DNA of 64,000 nt, taken from assembly GCA_016712375.1 (NCBI GenBank), contig JADJRE010000014.1, forward strand, positions 1 to 64,000, written 5' to 3'. The position numbers and the translations under genes are program-made. Position 1 is the first letter of the stretch; each line of letters opens with the position of its first letter. A model generated the notes under the pieces. The model was not told the DNA's origin and searched no databases. It saw only the letters and a program-made list of their open reading frames with translations. Positions 28,561 to 38,484 of the stretch are shown here, piece by piece. Source of the stretch: Rhodospirillales bacterium. Lineage in GTDB: Bacteria > Pseudomonadota > Alphaproteobacteria > Rhodospirillales > Defluviicoccaceae.

Positions 28561-29917
28561 TTACGTGCTCGAATCGATGAGGTGGATAAACGAGCCGATG
28601 GTGCGGCCTGCCGCGAGACCCGTGGTCCCCAGCGCCCGGCCGGCCGCGTCAGCGCAGGCGAACAGCGGCACGCCTGGGCCTTCGCGCACGGTGCGGGCGA
28701 AATGGAACTCGTGGCCGCCGAAGGATGCGCCAGCCAGACCCAACGGGCCGTCACCGCACAGCGTGGCGCGACGGTACCCCAGGTGGAGGCGGCGTTCCGC
28801 GAATGTCGTTTCCAGAGGCAGCAGCCCTGCCATTGCGTGCCGGTGCCCCTCAGCGTCGATCAGGCCATCACCCATACCATGTAGCCGCCGCATTCACCGA
28901 AGACGACGGCACCGCGCGTCGCCGCCTGCCTGAGGCCACCCAGGAAACGGGCGTTGCTGGCGATAATGCCGGCGTGCAGTTCAGGATAGCCGCCGGGGAG
29001 ATAGACGGCATCCGCGTCGTCAGGCGGTGCTTCGTTGGCCAGCGGTGAAAACACCTCGATATCGGCACCCGCGGCCCGCCAGCCGTCGATCACCAAGGGA
29101 TAGCGGAAGGCGAAGGCGGCATCGGCGGCGCACGCTATTCGCTGACCCAGGGGCCGCACAGGTATCGCGGCGGTGTTCGTCGCAGCTCCGGCCTTCATCC
29201 TTCCAGGCTTCATCAATGTCCGCAACCGCTCGGTGTCAACGTGCTCCGCGACGACGTTTGCGGCACGCTGCAAAAAAACGGGAAGGTCGGGAAGCTCGAT
29301 CGCCTGTACGAGGCCGAGATGGCGTTCCTGCAAGGCAAGTCCCTCGACGCGGGGGATGCAGCCGAGTACCGGAATCAGTGGCAGGGTTTTCTCGCAAGCC
29401 TCCCGCAGTAATGCCGCATGCCGATCGCCGGCGACACGGTTGAACACAACCGCCGCTATCTCGAGTCCCGGCCGGTGCGTGGCGAATCCTCGAACGACCG
29501 CTGCTGCGCTTGCTGCCTGGGCCCGCACATCGACCACCAGCAGCACTGGCCATCCGGAAGCGGCGGCGATATCAGCGGTGGAGCCGCGGTCAACGGTAGC
29601 CCCGTCGAACAGCCCCATCACCCCTCGCAAATAACAATGTCGCCGGCCTCCTCCAGCCGTGCCGCGGCCGCACTGAGTGTCTCGGCTCGCATCGCCCAGG
29701 GATCGAGGTTAAGGCAGTGCTGCCCAGAGGCGGCGGTGTGGAACGCTGGATCGATGTAGTCCGGGCCCACCTTTGCCGAAGCGACGCGTAGCCCGGATCG
29801 AGCCCAGTGTCGGATCAGCCCCAGCGTGAAGACGGTCTTACCGCTGCCGGAAGCGGGCGCCGCGACGATCAAGCCTGGTGCGCAACTTCGAGGCGCGCCG
29901 GGGGAAGCGTGGCTCAC
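28561..29917 (-). CDS. cobB: Cobyrinate a,c-diamide synthase, two frameshifts
   Basis: CobB/CbiA amidates the a and c side chains of the corrin ring using glutamine and ATP. Segment 1 shows the P-loop-like LIVAAPASGSGKTVFTLGL and KVGPDYIDPAFH. Segment 2 shows VMGLFDGA and the glutaminase region LPGGYPELHA and VFGECGGYMV (nucleophilic Cys). Segment 3 shows MGDGLIDAEGHRHAMAGLLPLETTF, LGYRRATL and GHEFHF. Breaks lie near 29625 (a G run; one more G gives CEGVMGLFDG) and 28878. The start overlaps the SCO stop (ATGA), so it is transcribed with the TauE/SafE and SCO genes rather than with the other corrin genes. Confidence 0.92.
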
Positions 29918-30576
29918 AGACGCTGTTTCAGCCGGTTTGCCACCTCCTCGGCGCTCAGGCCATGGCTGAAGAATTCGACAAACTTGCCGTCCGGCCCGAT
30001 CAGATACGTTAGCGACGAATGATCGACAAGGTAGGTTTCGGGGGTGTCGCCCGGCGACTTGACGTAGAACACCCGGTATTCCTTGGCTACCGACGCGATC
30101 TGCTGCGGCGTGCCGGTAAGTCCGACCAGGCGCGGATGGAAGAAGCGCACGTAGTCCTTGAGCTTTTCCGGCGAGTCGCGCTGGGGATCGACGCTGATCA
30201 GCACCGGCGTGATCTTCTCGGCCTGCTCGCCCAGCAGGTCAATGGCGCTGATGTTGCGTGTCAGCGCAGTCGGGCACACGTCCGGACAGAACGTGAAGCC
30301 GAAGTAGACGAGCAGCCAGCGGCCTTCGAAAGTCGCTTCGGTAACCGCTTGGCCATCCTGGTCGACGAGAGTAAAGGGCCCGCCGATTTTCATCGTACTC
30401 TCGCGTCCGGCGGTTTCAGCGGCAATCCCCGTAGACATGCCGCCGTACTGGCGGACGGCGAGGACGCCGACGGCGATCAGGACGACCAGCGCCAGAGAGA
30501 TCGCTGCGCCGGGGAGACGATGTGGCCGGCGCGTGACCTCGGCTTTTTTTGGTCGATCAGGGGACTTGCTGCTCAC
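29914..30576 (-). CDS. SCO1/SenC-family copper chaperone
   Basis: A 220-residue membrane-anchored thioredoxin-fold protein that delivers copper to the CuA site of cytochrome oxidase. A single transmembrane helix spans about residues 24-42. The copper motif FCPDVCP has Cys97 and Cys101, and the third ligand is His186 in YLVDHSS. LISVDPQRDSPEKLKDYV is also typical. It starts 31 bp after the TauE/SafE gene and overlaps cobB. With ctaA elsewhere in the window it supports an aa3-type respiratory chain. Confidence 0.93.
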   Translation of the reverse strand: MSSKSPDRPKKAEVTRRPHRLPGAAISLALVVLIAVGVLAVRQYGGMSTGIAAETAGRESTMKIGGPFTLVDQDGQAVTEATFEGRWLLVYFGFTFCPDVCPTALTRNISAIDLLGEQAEKITPVLISVDPQRDSPEKLKDYVRFFHPRLVGLTGTPQQIASVAKEYRVFYVKSPGDTPETYLVDHSSLTYLIGPDGKFVEFFSHGLSAEEVANRLKQRL

Positions 30577-30607
30577 CCGTCACCTCATGTGCTGGAGGAT
30601 TGGTAGA

Positions 30608-31396
30608 TCAGATGATGGTTCGCCAAGCGAGGTAGGAAAGCGCTGCGGCGTTGATCAGCATCAAGGCTGGCATCAGCCGCAATGCTGCGCCCCGGAACTG
30701 CCGGCCGGCAACATGACCGGCAAAACCAACGGCGACGAGCGATGGCACGGTACCGAACGTGAAAGCCAGCATCGCCAGCGCACCTGCCAACGGCCGGCCA
30801 CTCGCCGCGGCGGCAGCCAGCGCACCATACAGCAGGCCGCAGGGAAGAAACCCGAGCGCAACTCCGATCAAGTAGCCGCGCCAGCCGATCGGACGGGCGA
30901 AGAGGGGACGGACCAGGCTGCGAACTCGGTTCGACCATCCGCTGTCTCCAGTGTCGCCGGGAAGACGGACAGGCAGTCGAACCGCCCAACGTCCACTCAC
31001 TTGACGCACCGCATAGCCAAAAAAGAACGACGCTGCCAGGACCAACAACGCGGCGGACAGCCAACGCAGTCCGGTGACGTGGATCATGCCGGCAGCGAGA
31101 GCTGCCGCCGCCGCGCCGAGTGCCGCATAAGTGGTGGCGCGACCGAGATGGTACGGGACCAGCGCCGCGCCGGCCAGCCGGTGCCACTCGTGCATCTGTG
31201 CCGCCGGCCGGTCTTCCAGGCGCGAGACCGTCTGCGCCAGGACGAACGGCCCGCACATACCGACACAGTGCGTAATGCTGCCGAGCAGCCCGGCCATGAA
31301 CAAGCTGGCAAGCAAACCTTCGTGTTCACCAACCGCGGCGCGGCAGTGCGCGATGCCGGTACTGAGGAGCTGCAGAAGGAGCGGGTCCGTTTCCAT
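30608..31396 (-). CDS. TauE/SafE-family (DsbD-like) membrane protein, probable copper/oxidase assembly
   Basis: A 262-residue protein with about six transmembrane helices. The diagnostic motif is SITHCVGMCGPFVLAQ in helix 1, with a matching GFLPCGLLYGALAAAAASG in the second half, the pattern of the CcoH/DsbD-type branch annotated sulfite exporter TauE/SafE. Members next to SCO or cco genes act in copper handling for heme-copper oxidases, and the downstream SCO gene fits that. It is divergent from cbiD with 82 bp between the starts. Confidence 0.85.
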   Translation of the reverse strand: METDPLLLQLLSTGIAHCRAAVGEHEGLLASLFMAGLLGSITHCVGMCGPFVLAQTVSRLEDRPAAQMHEWHRLAGAALVPYHLGRATTYAALGAAAAALAAGMIHVTGLRWLSAALLVLAASFFFGYAVRQVSGRWAVRLPVRLPGDTGDSGWSNRVRSLVRPLFARPIGWRGYLIGVALGFLPCGLLYGALAAAAASGRPLAGALAMLAFTFGTVPSLVAVGFAGHVAGRQFRGAALRLMPALMLINAAALSYLAWRTII

Positions 31397-31478
31397 GGCG
31401 CAGCTTCAGATTCGGGCGAAATCATCCCGATGTCAAAGGCCGTGCGCGCCGAACACCAACTTCGGCTACAATCGCCCC

Positions 31479-32573
31479 ATGCGGGAAACAGAAGCGCCGG
31501 CGCCGCTGCGCAAAGGCTGGACGACCGGCACATGTGCTACCGCCGCTGCAGCCGCGGCTTGGCAGGCGCTGCTGACCGGTGCTTTCCCAGATCCGGTAAC
31601 GATTTCCTTGCCGCGCGGTGGCACCGTGGCGTTATCGCTCGCCCGCGCCGAGTTACGGAAGGGGGAAGCCACAGCCGGCATCGTCAAGGACGCCGGCGAT
31701 GATCCAGACGTCACTCACGGTGCCCTGATCACGTCCACCGTCGTCCCCGGTCCGCCGGGCAGCGGCGTTGTCTTCCGCGCCGGCGAGGGCGTCGGCATCG
31801 TCACGCTGCCCGGCCTGCCGCTGCCGCCGGGCGAGCCGGCGATCAATCCAGGCCCGCGGTCGATGATCGTCCGCAGCTTGACCGAGATCGCCGCAGAGCA
31901 TGGGGTGGCTGCCGATGTCATCGTCACCATCGCCGTCGAAGGCGGCGCGGCGCTTGCGGGGAAGACGCTGAACGGCCGGCTCGGCATCGTCGGCGGTCTG
32001 TCGATCCTGGGGACCACCGGCATCGTCGTGCCGTTCTCGTGTGCTGCGTGGATCCACTCGATCCACCGTGGCATCGACGTTGCTCGCGCCGCCGGACTGA
32101 CGCACCTAGCCGCCGCTACCGGCAGCACCTCGGAAGCGGCGGTGCGTGCCCTCTACGGGTTGTCCGATCAATCGCTGATCGACATGGGCGATTTCGCCGG
32201 CGGCACGCTGAAGTATCTGCGCAGTCATCCGGTGCCGCGGCTGACGCTGGCGGGCGGTTTTGCCAAGCTGGCGAAGCTTGCGCAAGGTCATCTGTTTCTT
32301 CACTCGTCGAAATCCCGCGTCGACATTGCGGCGTTGGTGGCGACACTGGCCAGCTTGGGAGCGCCGACCTCGGCGCTGGCGGAGGCGGCGGCCGGAGGTT
32401 CGGCGGCTCACGTGCTTGCCATCGCTCAGTTACAGGGCCTGCCCCTCGCCGACAAGCTCGCGGCGGACGCTCGCACCGTGGCGTTAGCGACCCTCGGCGG
32501 TGGGACGGCGGTCGAGGTGATCGTCTTCGATCGCGCTGGCACGCTGATCGGCCGCGCCGGTTTCGATGCCTGA
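31479..32573 (+). CDS. cbiD: Cobalt-precorrin-5B C1-methyltransferase CbiD
   Basis: CbiD methylates C1 of cobalt-precorrin-5B, replacing CobF in the early-cobalt route. The 364-residue protein starts LRKGWTTGTCATAAAAAAW, the CbiD signature, and continues VKDAGDDPDVTHGA, GVGIVTLPGLPLPPGEPAINP, LNGRLGIVGGLSILGTTGIV, TGSTSEAAVRALYGL and DFAGGTLKYLRSHPV. ATG 31479 is chosen because family homology begins there; the frame stays open upstream into the antisense of the TauE/SafE gene. The stop overlaps cobK by eight bases. Confidence 0.94.
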   Translation: MRETEAPAPLRKGWTTGTCATAAAAAAWQALLTGAFPDPVTISLPRGGTVALSLARAELRKGEATAGIVKDAGDDPDVTHGALITSTVVPGPPGSGVVFRAGEGVGIVTLPGLPLPPGEPAINPGPRSMIVRSLTEIAAEHGVAADVIVTIAVEGGAALAGKTLNGRLGIVGGLSILGTTGIVVPFSCAAWIHSIHRGIDVARAAGLTHLAAATGSTSEAAVRALYGLSDQSLIDMGDFAGGTLKYLRSHPVPRLTLAGGFAKLAKLAQGHLFLHSSKSRVDIAALVATLASLGAPTSALAEAAAGGSAAHVLAIAQLQGLPLADKLAADARTVALATLGGGTAVEVIVFDRAGTLIGRAGFDA

Positions 32574-33321
32574 GCCGCGGGTGCGCCTGCTGATCCTGGG
32601 CGGAACCGGCGAAGCGTCGGCGCTGGCGCGGCGCATCGTCGCCGAGATGGGCAGCCGTGTCGTCCCGATCAGCTCGCTTGCCGGCCGCCTGCCGGATCGT
32701 CCCGACCTTCCTGGGGAAGTGCGGGTCGGCGGATTCGGCGGCGCAGAAGGGCTGGCCGCTTATCTACGGGACGAGCGCATCGAGGTTGCCATCGACGCGA
32801 CGCATCCTTTTGCCACCGCCATCTCGGCCGCGGCGGCGGACGCCTGCGCTGCTTGTGGCGTGCCGCGGCTGATGCTGGTGCGCCCGGCGTGGGTGGCGCA
32901 AGCCGGGGACCGCTGGCTGGACGTGGGAAGCTTCCAAGAGGCGGCGGCCATGCTGCCGGGCCTCGCACGCCGGGTGTTTCTCGCGACCGGTCCCGGCGGC
33001 AGCGCCGCCTTCGCCGGCCTCACCGACATCTGGTTCCTGCTGCGGCTGTTTGCACCGTCTGCGGCGCCGCTAAGCCTCGATCACTGCACCACGATCGTCG
33101 CCCGGCCGCCCTTCACTCCGGAAAGCGAGCGCGCGCTGCTCGCGGAGCATCGCATCGAGGCACTGGTTTGTAAGAACTCCGGCGGACCGACGGCAGCAAA
33201 GCTGGTCGCCGCCCGCGCCGCCGCTATCCCGGTCGTTATGCTGCGTCGGCCGTTGTTGCCCGCTGGCGAGATTGTCACCGACGTCGATGCGACCCTCCGC
33301 TGGCTGCGACGGCGGTGCTAA
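32566..33321 (+). CDS. cobK: Precorrin-6A reductase
   Basis: CobK/CbiJ reduces (cobalt-)precorrin-6A with NADPH. The 251-residue protein shows LLILGGTGEASALARRI, SSLAGRLPDRPD, VRVGGFGGAEGLAAYL, AIDATHPFATAIS, TGPGGSAAF and the C-terminal ALVCKNSGGPTAAKLVAAR and PVVMLRRP, all typical. It overlaps the end of cbiD, so the two are co-translated. Confidence 0.94.
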   Translation: MPEPRVRLLILGGTGEASALARRIVAEMGSRVVPISSLAGRLPDRPDLPGEVRVGGFGGAEGLAAYLRDERIEVAIDATHPFATAISAAAADACAACGVPRLMLVRPAWVAQAGDRWLDVGSFQEAAAMLPGLARRVFLATGPGGSAAFAGLTDIWFLLRLFAPSAAPLSLDHCTTIVARPPFTPESERALLAEHRIEALVCKNSGGPTAAKLVAARAAAIPVVMLRRPLLPAGEIVTDVDATLRWLRRRC

Positions 33322-33424
33322 CAACCGCTGCGCGAGTGCACAGCGCTTGCTTTCGTGTTCTCACTCGCTCACATCGTGCGCTGCCGCTGCGTGGAGAGCG
33401 CACGAACGGAGGGAGAGTGTGGTG

Positions 33425-33832
33425 ATGCGACCGGAACAGGGAGAAATGTGCGTACGGGTGCTGAGCGCGGTCGCCTGGTCGGACGGCCAGGTGACGGACG
33501 ACGAGATGGAAAAGGTGGTACATCTGGTCTGCCAGCTTGATTACATCGATCGGTCGCAGGTGCAGGAAATCCTCCACATGCCGACGAGCTTTGTTCAGAT
33601 CGAGGACGTGCGCGCGCTCGGACGCGACGGCCGGATCCGGCTGCTGCACGACGCCTACATGGTGGCGGTGCAGGACGGTCCGGTCGATGAGCATCAGCAA
33701 GCTATTCTGGCACAGATCGCCGAGACCGTGGTCCCCGGCGCATCCTGGGAGAAGGTCGACACCTGCCTCGCCACCTACGTCGATTACGAGACCAAGTGCC
33801 GGGGCTTGTGGGGGATCACGCATCTGGCTTGA
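33425..33832 (+). CDS. TerB-like (tellurite-resistance fold) protein
   Basis: A 135-residue all-helical protein. RVLSAVAWSDGQVTDDEMEKVVHLV and LLHDAYMVAVQDGPVDEHQQAILAQIAETV are two TerB-type helical repeats with acidic metal-binding residues. Function in such isolated TerB proteins is unknown. ATG 33425 follows a GGAGGGAGAG ribosome site; the frame is open further upstream but without homology. It starts 103 bp after cobK and its 3' end overlaps the cobM tail on the other strand by 17 bases. Confidence 0.75.
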   Translation: MRPEQGEMCVRVLSAVAWSDGQVTDDEMEKVVHLVCQLDYIDRSQVQEILHMPTSFVQIEDVRALGRDGRIRLLHDAYMVAVQDGPVDEHQQAILAQIAETVVPGASWEKVDTCLATYVDYETKCRGLWGITHLA

Positions 33833-34697
33833 CGCGCCTGACTCCATGCTCGTCATCCCCAAGATTGTCCCGCGGATCCGTGGATTGCCGGGACGAGCCC
33901 GGCAATGACGACAGAGGGGGAGTGGCTCCAGGAGCGCAAGCTGCTTTCGGCCGCAGCACGTGGTGGTGGTCGGCAGCGTAGAGGCGGCTGTCAGTGAAGT
34001 GGGCGGCGCCGAATACCCGACCTACTAAAATCAGCGCGGTGCGGGTGAATCCTGCCGCTTTTACCTTGCCGCGGATGTCGACAAGCGTGCCGCGAATGAA
34101 CGCTTGATCGGGCCAGCCAACCCGGTAAGCGGCGACCACCGGACAGTCAACGCCATACAGCGGCGTGAGCTCACGGACGACGTTGGCGAGGTTGGTCACC
34201 GAGAGGTGGATGGCGAGCGTGGCACCGCTGCGCCCCAGCGTCGCCAAATCCTCGCCGGGCGGCATCGACGACGAGCGAGTGGCGGTGCGGGTGAGGATCA
34301 CTGTCTGGCTGACGTCGGGCAGTGTCAGCTCGCAGGCGAGCGCCGCCGCCGCCGCCGCGTAGGCCTGGGACCCCGGCGTCACGTCATAGGCGATGCCGAG
34401 CGCATCAAGTCGGCGCATCTGCTCGGCGGTGGCGCCATACAGTGACGGATCTCCGGAGTGCACCCGCGCCACGTCGTAACCGAGGGTTTCGGCGGCCGAC
34501 ATCTCGGCGATGATCGCGTCCAGGTGGAGCGGGGCGGTGTCGATCACCCGCGCTCCGGCGGGCGCCTCCGCCACCACCTCAGTCGGCACCAGCGAGCCGG
34601 CGTAAAGGCATACGGGGCAGCGGCGGATCAGGTTGAGCCCGCGCACGGTGATCAGATCGGGCGCGCCGGGTCCGGCGCCGATGAAGTGCACGGTCAT
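33816..34697 (-). CDS. cobM: Precorrin-4 C11-methyltransferase
   Basis: CobM/CbiF uses SAM to methylate C11 of (cobalt-)precorrin-4. The protein shows VHFIGAGPGAPDLITVRGLNLI, CLYAGSLVP, ARVHSGDPSLYGA, YDVTPGSQAYAAAAAAL, TVILTRTATRSSSMP and VVAAYRVGWPDQ, a complete methylase core. The 293-residue length exceeds the usual 250-260. The last 40 residues (after LRPKAACAPG) are encoded by the palindromic repeat at 33851-33910 and its flanks, so this tail is probably an accidental extension. The start overlaps the stop of the CobI-CbiG-CobJ gene (ATGA). Confidence 0.93.
   Translation of the reverse strand: MTVHFIGAGPGAPDLITVRGLNLIRRCPVCLYAGSLVPTEVVAEAPAGARVIDTAPLHLDAIIAEMSAAETLGYDVARVHSGDPSLYGATAEQMRRLDALGIAYDVTPGSQAYAAAAAALACELTLPDVSQTVILTRTATRSSSMPPGEDLATLGRSGATLAIHLSVTNLANVVRELTPLYGVDCPVVAAYRVGWPDQAFIRGTLVDIRGKVKAAGFTRTALILVGRVFGAAHFTDSRLYAADHHHVLRPKAACAPGATPPLSSLPGSSRQSTDPRDNLGDDEHGVRRVKPDA
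33851..33910. repeat. Palindromic intergenic repeat, CGTCAT...ATGACG type, inside the cobM 3' end
   Basis: The element opens CGTCATCCCC and closes CGGCAATGACG, with an inner inverted pair around CCGGGACGAGCCCGG. Its ends match those of the element at 46281-46371 but the interior differs. Elements with these ends are common between genes in alphaproteobacteria. This copy is read as the C-terminal tail of CobM. Confidence 0.65.
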
Positions 34698-37233
34698 TCG
34701 GCGGCACGCTCCTGGCGTTTAGCCGCGTAGCCCCGCGGCGTGTAGACGAAGCGACGGGAACCCCGTTCGATCAGCCGGGTGCGGCTCGACCCGATCAACA
34801 CCACCGTCAGCATGTCGACGTCGTCGGGCCGCAGCGCCTGCAGCTCGATGAAGCGGATGGTCTCACCGGTCCGACCCAGGTTGCGGGCCAGCACGACCGG
34901 CGTTTCCGGAGGGCGGGCGGCGCGCAGGATGTCGCAGGCGGCCGGAAGCTGGGTGCGTCTCCGCTCCGACACCGGATTATAAAGGGCGATAACAAAATCG
35001 GCCTGGGCGGCAGCCTCTAGCCGGCGCTCGATGTCCATCCACGGCGTCAGCAGGTCGGAGAGCGAGATGGCGCAGAAGTCGTGGCCGACGACGGCGCCCG
35101 CGCGCGCCGCCGCCTGAAGCGCGGTTATCCCCGGCACCACCTCGATCGCCAGCCGGTTCCACGCCGGCCGGTCCTCGCGGTCGAGCAGCTCGAAGACCAA
35201 CGCCGCCAGCGCATAGATGCCGGCGTCGCCGGAGCTGACCAGCGCCACGGTGCGGCCTTCGGCGGCGAGATCGAGAGCTATGCGGACGCGTCCCTCTTCC
35301 TCCGATAGCGGCGTCGAATGCTGTCGCTTGCCGCCGATCAGGTCGGCGACGAGATCAAGATAGAGGCCATAGCCGACCACATCGGTAGCCCGGCCCAGCG
35401 CCCGCGTCAGTTCGGAGGTGCGCCAATCGGCCCAGCCGGGGCCGATGCCGACGACACTGAGCCGGCCGCGCCCCCGCCCCACGCTTCCGGAATCGATGTT
35501 GCCGGCGGCGCGGGCGACGGCGCAGGTGGCGCGGCGTGAGCGGGTCTTCTCCATCACGAGCGTCCCGTCGGCTCCAGCGGCGGCGAGCGCCGCGCCTTCG
35601 GCGACACCATGGCAGCCCACTTCGCGGAACACCACGTCCGAGGGATTGGCCAAGCGCGGCGCCTCGGCTTCCAGCTCGGCGGCGGGGAAGAAGCGCGCCG
35701 GCACGCCCAGCGCGTCGGCCAGAGCGTGCACCGCCGCCTCGTCGGCCTTGAGATCAAGCGATACGACGCAAGCAACCGCCGCCTCGGCCAAGCCCTGCGC
35801 GGCGAGGGTGTCGCGGGCTAAGCTGATCAGTTCGTCCGGTGGGCACCCGCGCTCGCAGCCGACGCCCAGCGCCAGGACGGGCGGGTGCAGGACCAAGGTG
35901 GAGCCGTGCGAGCCCCCGGCGTCGCTGCGGTCGGTGACCAGCACCCGCGTTTCCGCCTGTTCGACGAAGCGGTTGGCGGTGGATTGCAGCCACGACGCCT
36001 CGCCCGCCTCTACCCGCAGTTCAACCGGCGCGCCGGCCAGCATGGTCGCCGTAACCGCCTTTGCCAACGAGGGGTCGGCGACGCGCCAGCCGGCAGGCGG
36101 ATCGTCGAGCCCAAATCCGAGACGGAGGTCGCCCGCCGTGGTAATCGCGGCCACGCCCTCGGTCGCCGCTGCGATCACCCTGGCGATCCGGTTAGCTCCG
36201 TGATGTCCCCCCAGCAATGGCACCGCGACGCTCCCGTCCTCGGCGACGACGACAACCGGCGGCTCGGCATGCTTGTCGGCGAGAAGCGGGGCGATAGCAC
36301 GCATCAGGATGCCGGCAGCGCAGATGCCGACGATCGGCTTCCCCGCCGCGAACAGCGCGCGCAGGTGCGCCATTGTCTCGGCGAAAATCTGGTCGGCGGC
36401 GTCGGCGCGGCCAGCCAGTCCGTGAACTGTGCTTCCCGGCAGCAGGGGCTGCAACCGGCGCGCCAGCGTCATCCCGCCTGCCCCGAGCACGATCAGTGCC
36501 GCTCCTTGCGGCAGCGCCCGATCGGGGACAGCCAGGGCGGAGGCCTGCGCCGGCCGGCGGACCAGGATCATCGAGAAATAAGGCGCGTTATCGTCGGCAT
36601 CGGCGAGCGGCAAAATCCGCTGCGTCGACATCGATGCCCGTTCGACGTAGACAGCGCATTGCTCCAAGTTCAGTCGGCGCAGCACGGCGCGCACTTTCGT
36701 AACGTGGCGGCCGACCTTGATGATCGCCGCCGCTTCGACGCGTGCCAGCCGCGCCTCCAGCTCCGCTTCCGGCAGCGGCGCCGGCAGCACGCTGAGGGTC
36801 TCGTTGCGCGAGACCAGCGGCACACCGGCCGCCGCCGCCACCGCCGCCAGCGACGAGACCCCGGGAACCACGACCGTCGGATGCGCTTTCGCCAAGCGCT
36901 CGAACAGGTACATGAAAGAGCCATAGAAGAACGGATCGCCTTCACACATCACGGCGACGTCGCGGCCCGCGGCGAGATGGCCGCCAAGAATTTCGGCGTA
37001 ACGGTCATAGACCTCGCGTGCCGGAAAGCGGTCGATCGCCATCGGCGTGGCGATGGCGATTTCGATGCAGTTGGACGGCACGTGCGGGGCGGCGATGGCA
37101 CGCACCAGACTGTCGCCGCCTTCCGGCGCCGGATAGGCAACCACCGGCACCCGCGCCAGGATGTTCCTCGCCTTCACCGTAATCAGGTCGGATCGCCAGG
37201 GCCGATGCCGAGGCCGTATAGAGTGCCGGTCAC
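34694..37233 (-). CDS. Tri-domain corrin enzyme: CobI (C20-methylase) - CbiG (lactone hydrolase) - CobJ (C17-methylase), one frameshift
   Basis: One polypeptide of about 846 residues joins three consecutive steps. Residues 1-235 are CobI/CbiL: LYGLGIGPGDPDLITVKARNIL, MCEGDPFFYGSFMYLFERL and VPGVSSLAAVAAAAGVPL. Residues about 240-600 are CbiG: PIVGICAAGILMRAIAPLL, LLGGHHGANRIARVIA, GVGCERGCPPDEL and FFPAAELEAE. Residues about 605-846 are CobJ/CbiH: VVGIGPGWADWRTSE, YGLYLDLVADLI, LVSSGDAGIYALAAL, VPGITALQAAARAGAVVGHDFC and FVIALYNPVSERR. The start is GTG 37233 (overlapping cobL). The frame breaks near 37190, where one missing base cuts GDP from DLITVK. Confidence 0.92.
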
Positions 37234-38484
37234 GGCTTTGCTCCTGCGTACTGGGTGACTTCCATGAGCGCGCGCAGTCCGGTGAGCCGGCCGACGGGGC
37301 CGGCGCGGGCGACTGCGATGCGCACAAGCTCGCCATCGTGCCGCTGCCGAAAATCAAGCAGCCGGGCACCCGCTTCCAGGCTGACGGCGTTGGCCACTAA
37401 CCGGCCGCCAGACGGCAGCCTGTCCCAACAACGCTCCAGCAGGCCGGTGCGTGCCGCTCCGCCGCCGACGAAGATCGCATCCGGTGCTGCATCGATGCTT
37501 GCGAAAACCTCGGGTGCGGCACCCTGGACGACGCGGATCTGCGGCACTCCCAGCGCCGTCGCATTGCGGGCGATGGTGGCACAGCGGCCGGCATCTCGCT
37601 CGATCGCCACTGCACCGGCCTCGCCGCCCCCCGCTCGCCGCCAGCAGGGGACCGCGCGCAGCCACTCGATGGCGATGGAGCCGGAGCCGGCGCCGACGTC
37701 CCACAGCGTCTCGCCCGGCTGCGGCGCCAGTGCGGCGATCGTCGCTGCGCGAACCTCGCGCTTGGTGAGCTGACCGTCGTTCTCGAACAGGGCGTCCGGC
37801 AGGCCCGGCACGCGCGGCAGAAGCCGGGGGCGGGGGCCGGCGCGGCATTCGATGGCTAGTGTGTTGAGATTTGCCGCGCGCGGATGATCCCAAGTCTCTG
37901 CCAGGCCTTCCAGCCGCCGCTCCTCGGTGCTGCCGAGGTGTTCAAGTACGGTAATGGCGCTCGGCCCGAAACCGCGCGCGATCAACAGTGCTGCGGCGCG
38001 TGCCGGCGTGTCGCCGTCGCGGCTGAGCACAAGCAGTCGGGCGCCGGGCTGGATATGCAGGTTCAGCGTCTCCAGCGCGGCCGTGCACGCTGACGCATTC
38101 CACATCCGCGAGTGGCCACAGCATGCGCGCGGCGGCGAGGCTGAAGGCGCCGGGATGCGGGATCACCGCCATCTCGTCTGGCCCGAACGTGCGGGCGAGG
38201 TTGGCGCCGCCGACGAACCACATGGGATCACCGGTCGCCAACACAACCCCCCGTCTGCCGCGCCAGCGGGCGATCTCGTCTGCCGCCCGGTGCACGCCGC
38301 CCTCCCAGGTCAGCCGCTCCGCTGGCGTCGTCGCGACCATCGCCTGGTGACGCTCGCCGCCGACCAGCAGTTCGGCTCCGTCGATCAGCGCTCGAACGGA
38401 CGGCGCCAGCCCCTCGAGGCCGTCATCGCCGACGCCGACAACATTGATCCAAGGGCCGGTGCTTTCGCTTGTAGTCCCGCTCAT
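37230..38484 (-). CDS. cobL: Precorrin-6Y C5,15-methyltransferase (decarboxylating), CbiE-CbiT fusion, one frameshift
   Basis: CobL methylates C5 and C15 and removes the C12 acetate carboxyl of precorrin-6Y. The N-terminal CbiE half reads INVVGVGDDGLEGLAPSVRALI, GVVLATGDPMWFVG and IPHPGAFSLAAARMLWPL. The C-terminal CbiT half reads FENDGQLTKREVRAATIAAL, LWDVGAGSGSIAIEWLRA and DAIFVGGGAARTGLLERCW. The frame breaks near 38075, inside ECVSVHGRAALETLNLH at the domain boundary. Restored length is about 418 residues. Start and stop overlap cobH and the fusion gene by four bases each. Confidence 0.93.

Noticed and set aside
31131..31478. N-terminal extension of cbiD
   Set aside because: The extra 116 codons are antisense to the TauE/SafE gene and lack homology; CbiD homology begins at ATG 31479.
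35885..37258. Long plus-strand frames opposite the corrin fusion, cobH (39186-40685) and typA (42435-44060)
   Set aside because: These are GC-rich antisense shadows with no motifs, rich in Arg, His and Gln, opposite clearly conserved genes.
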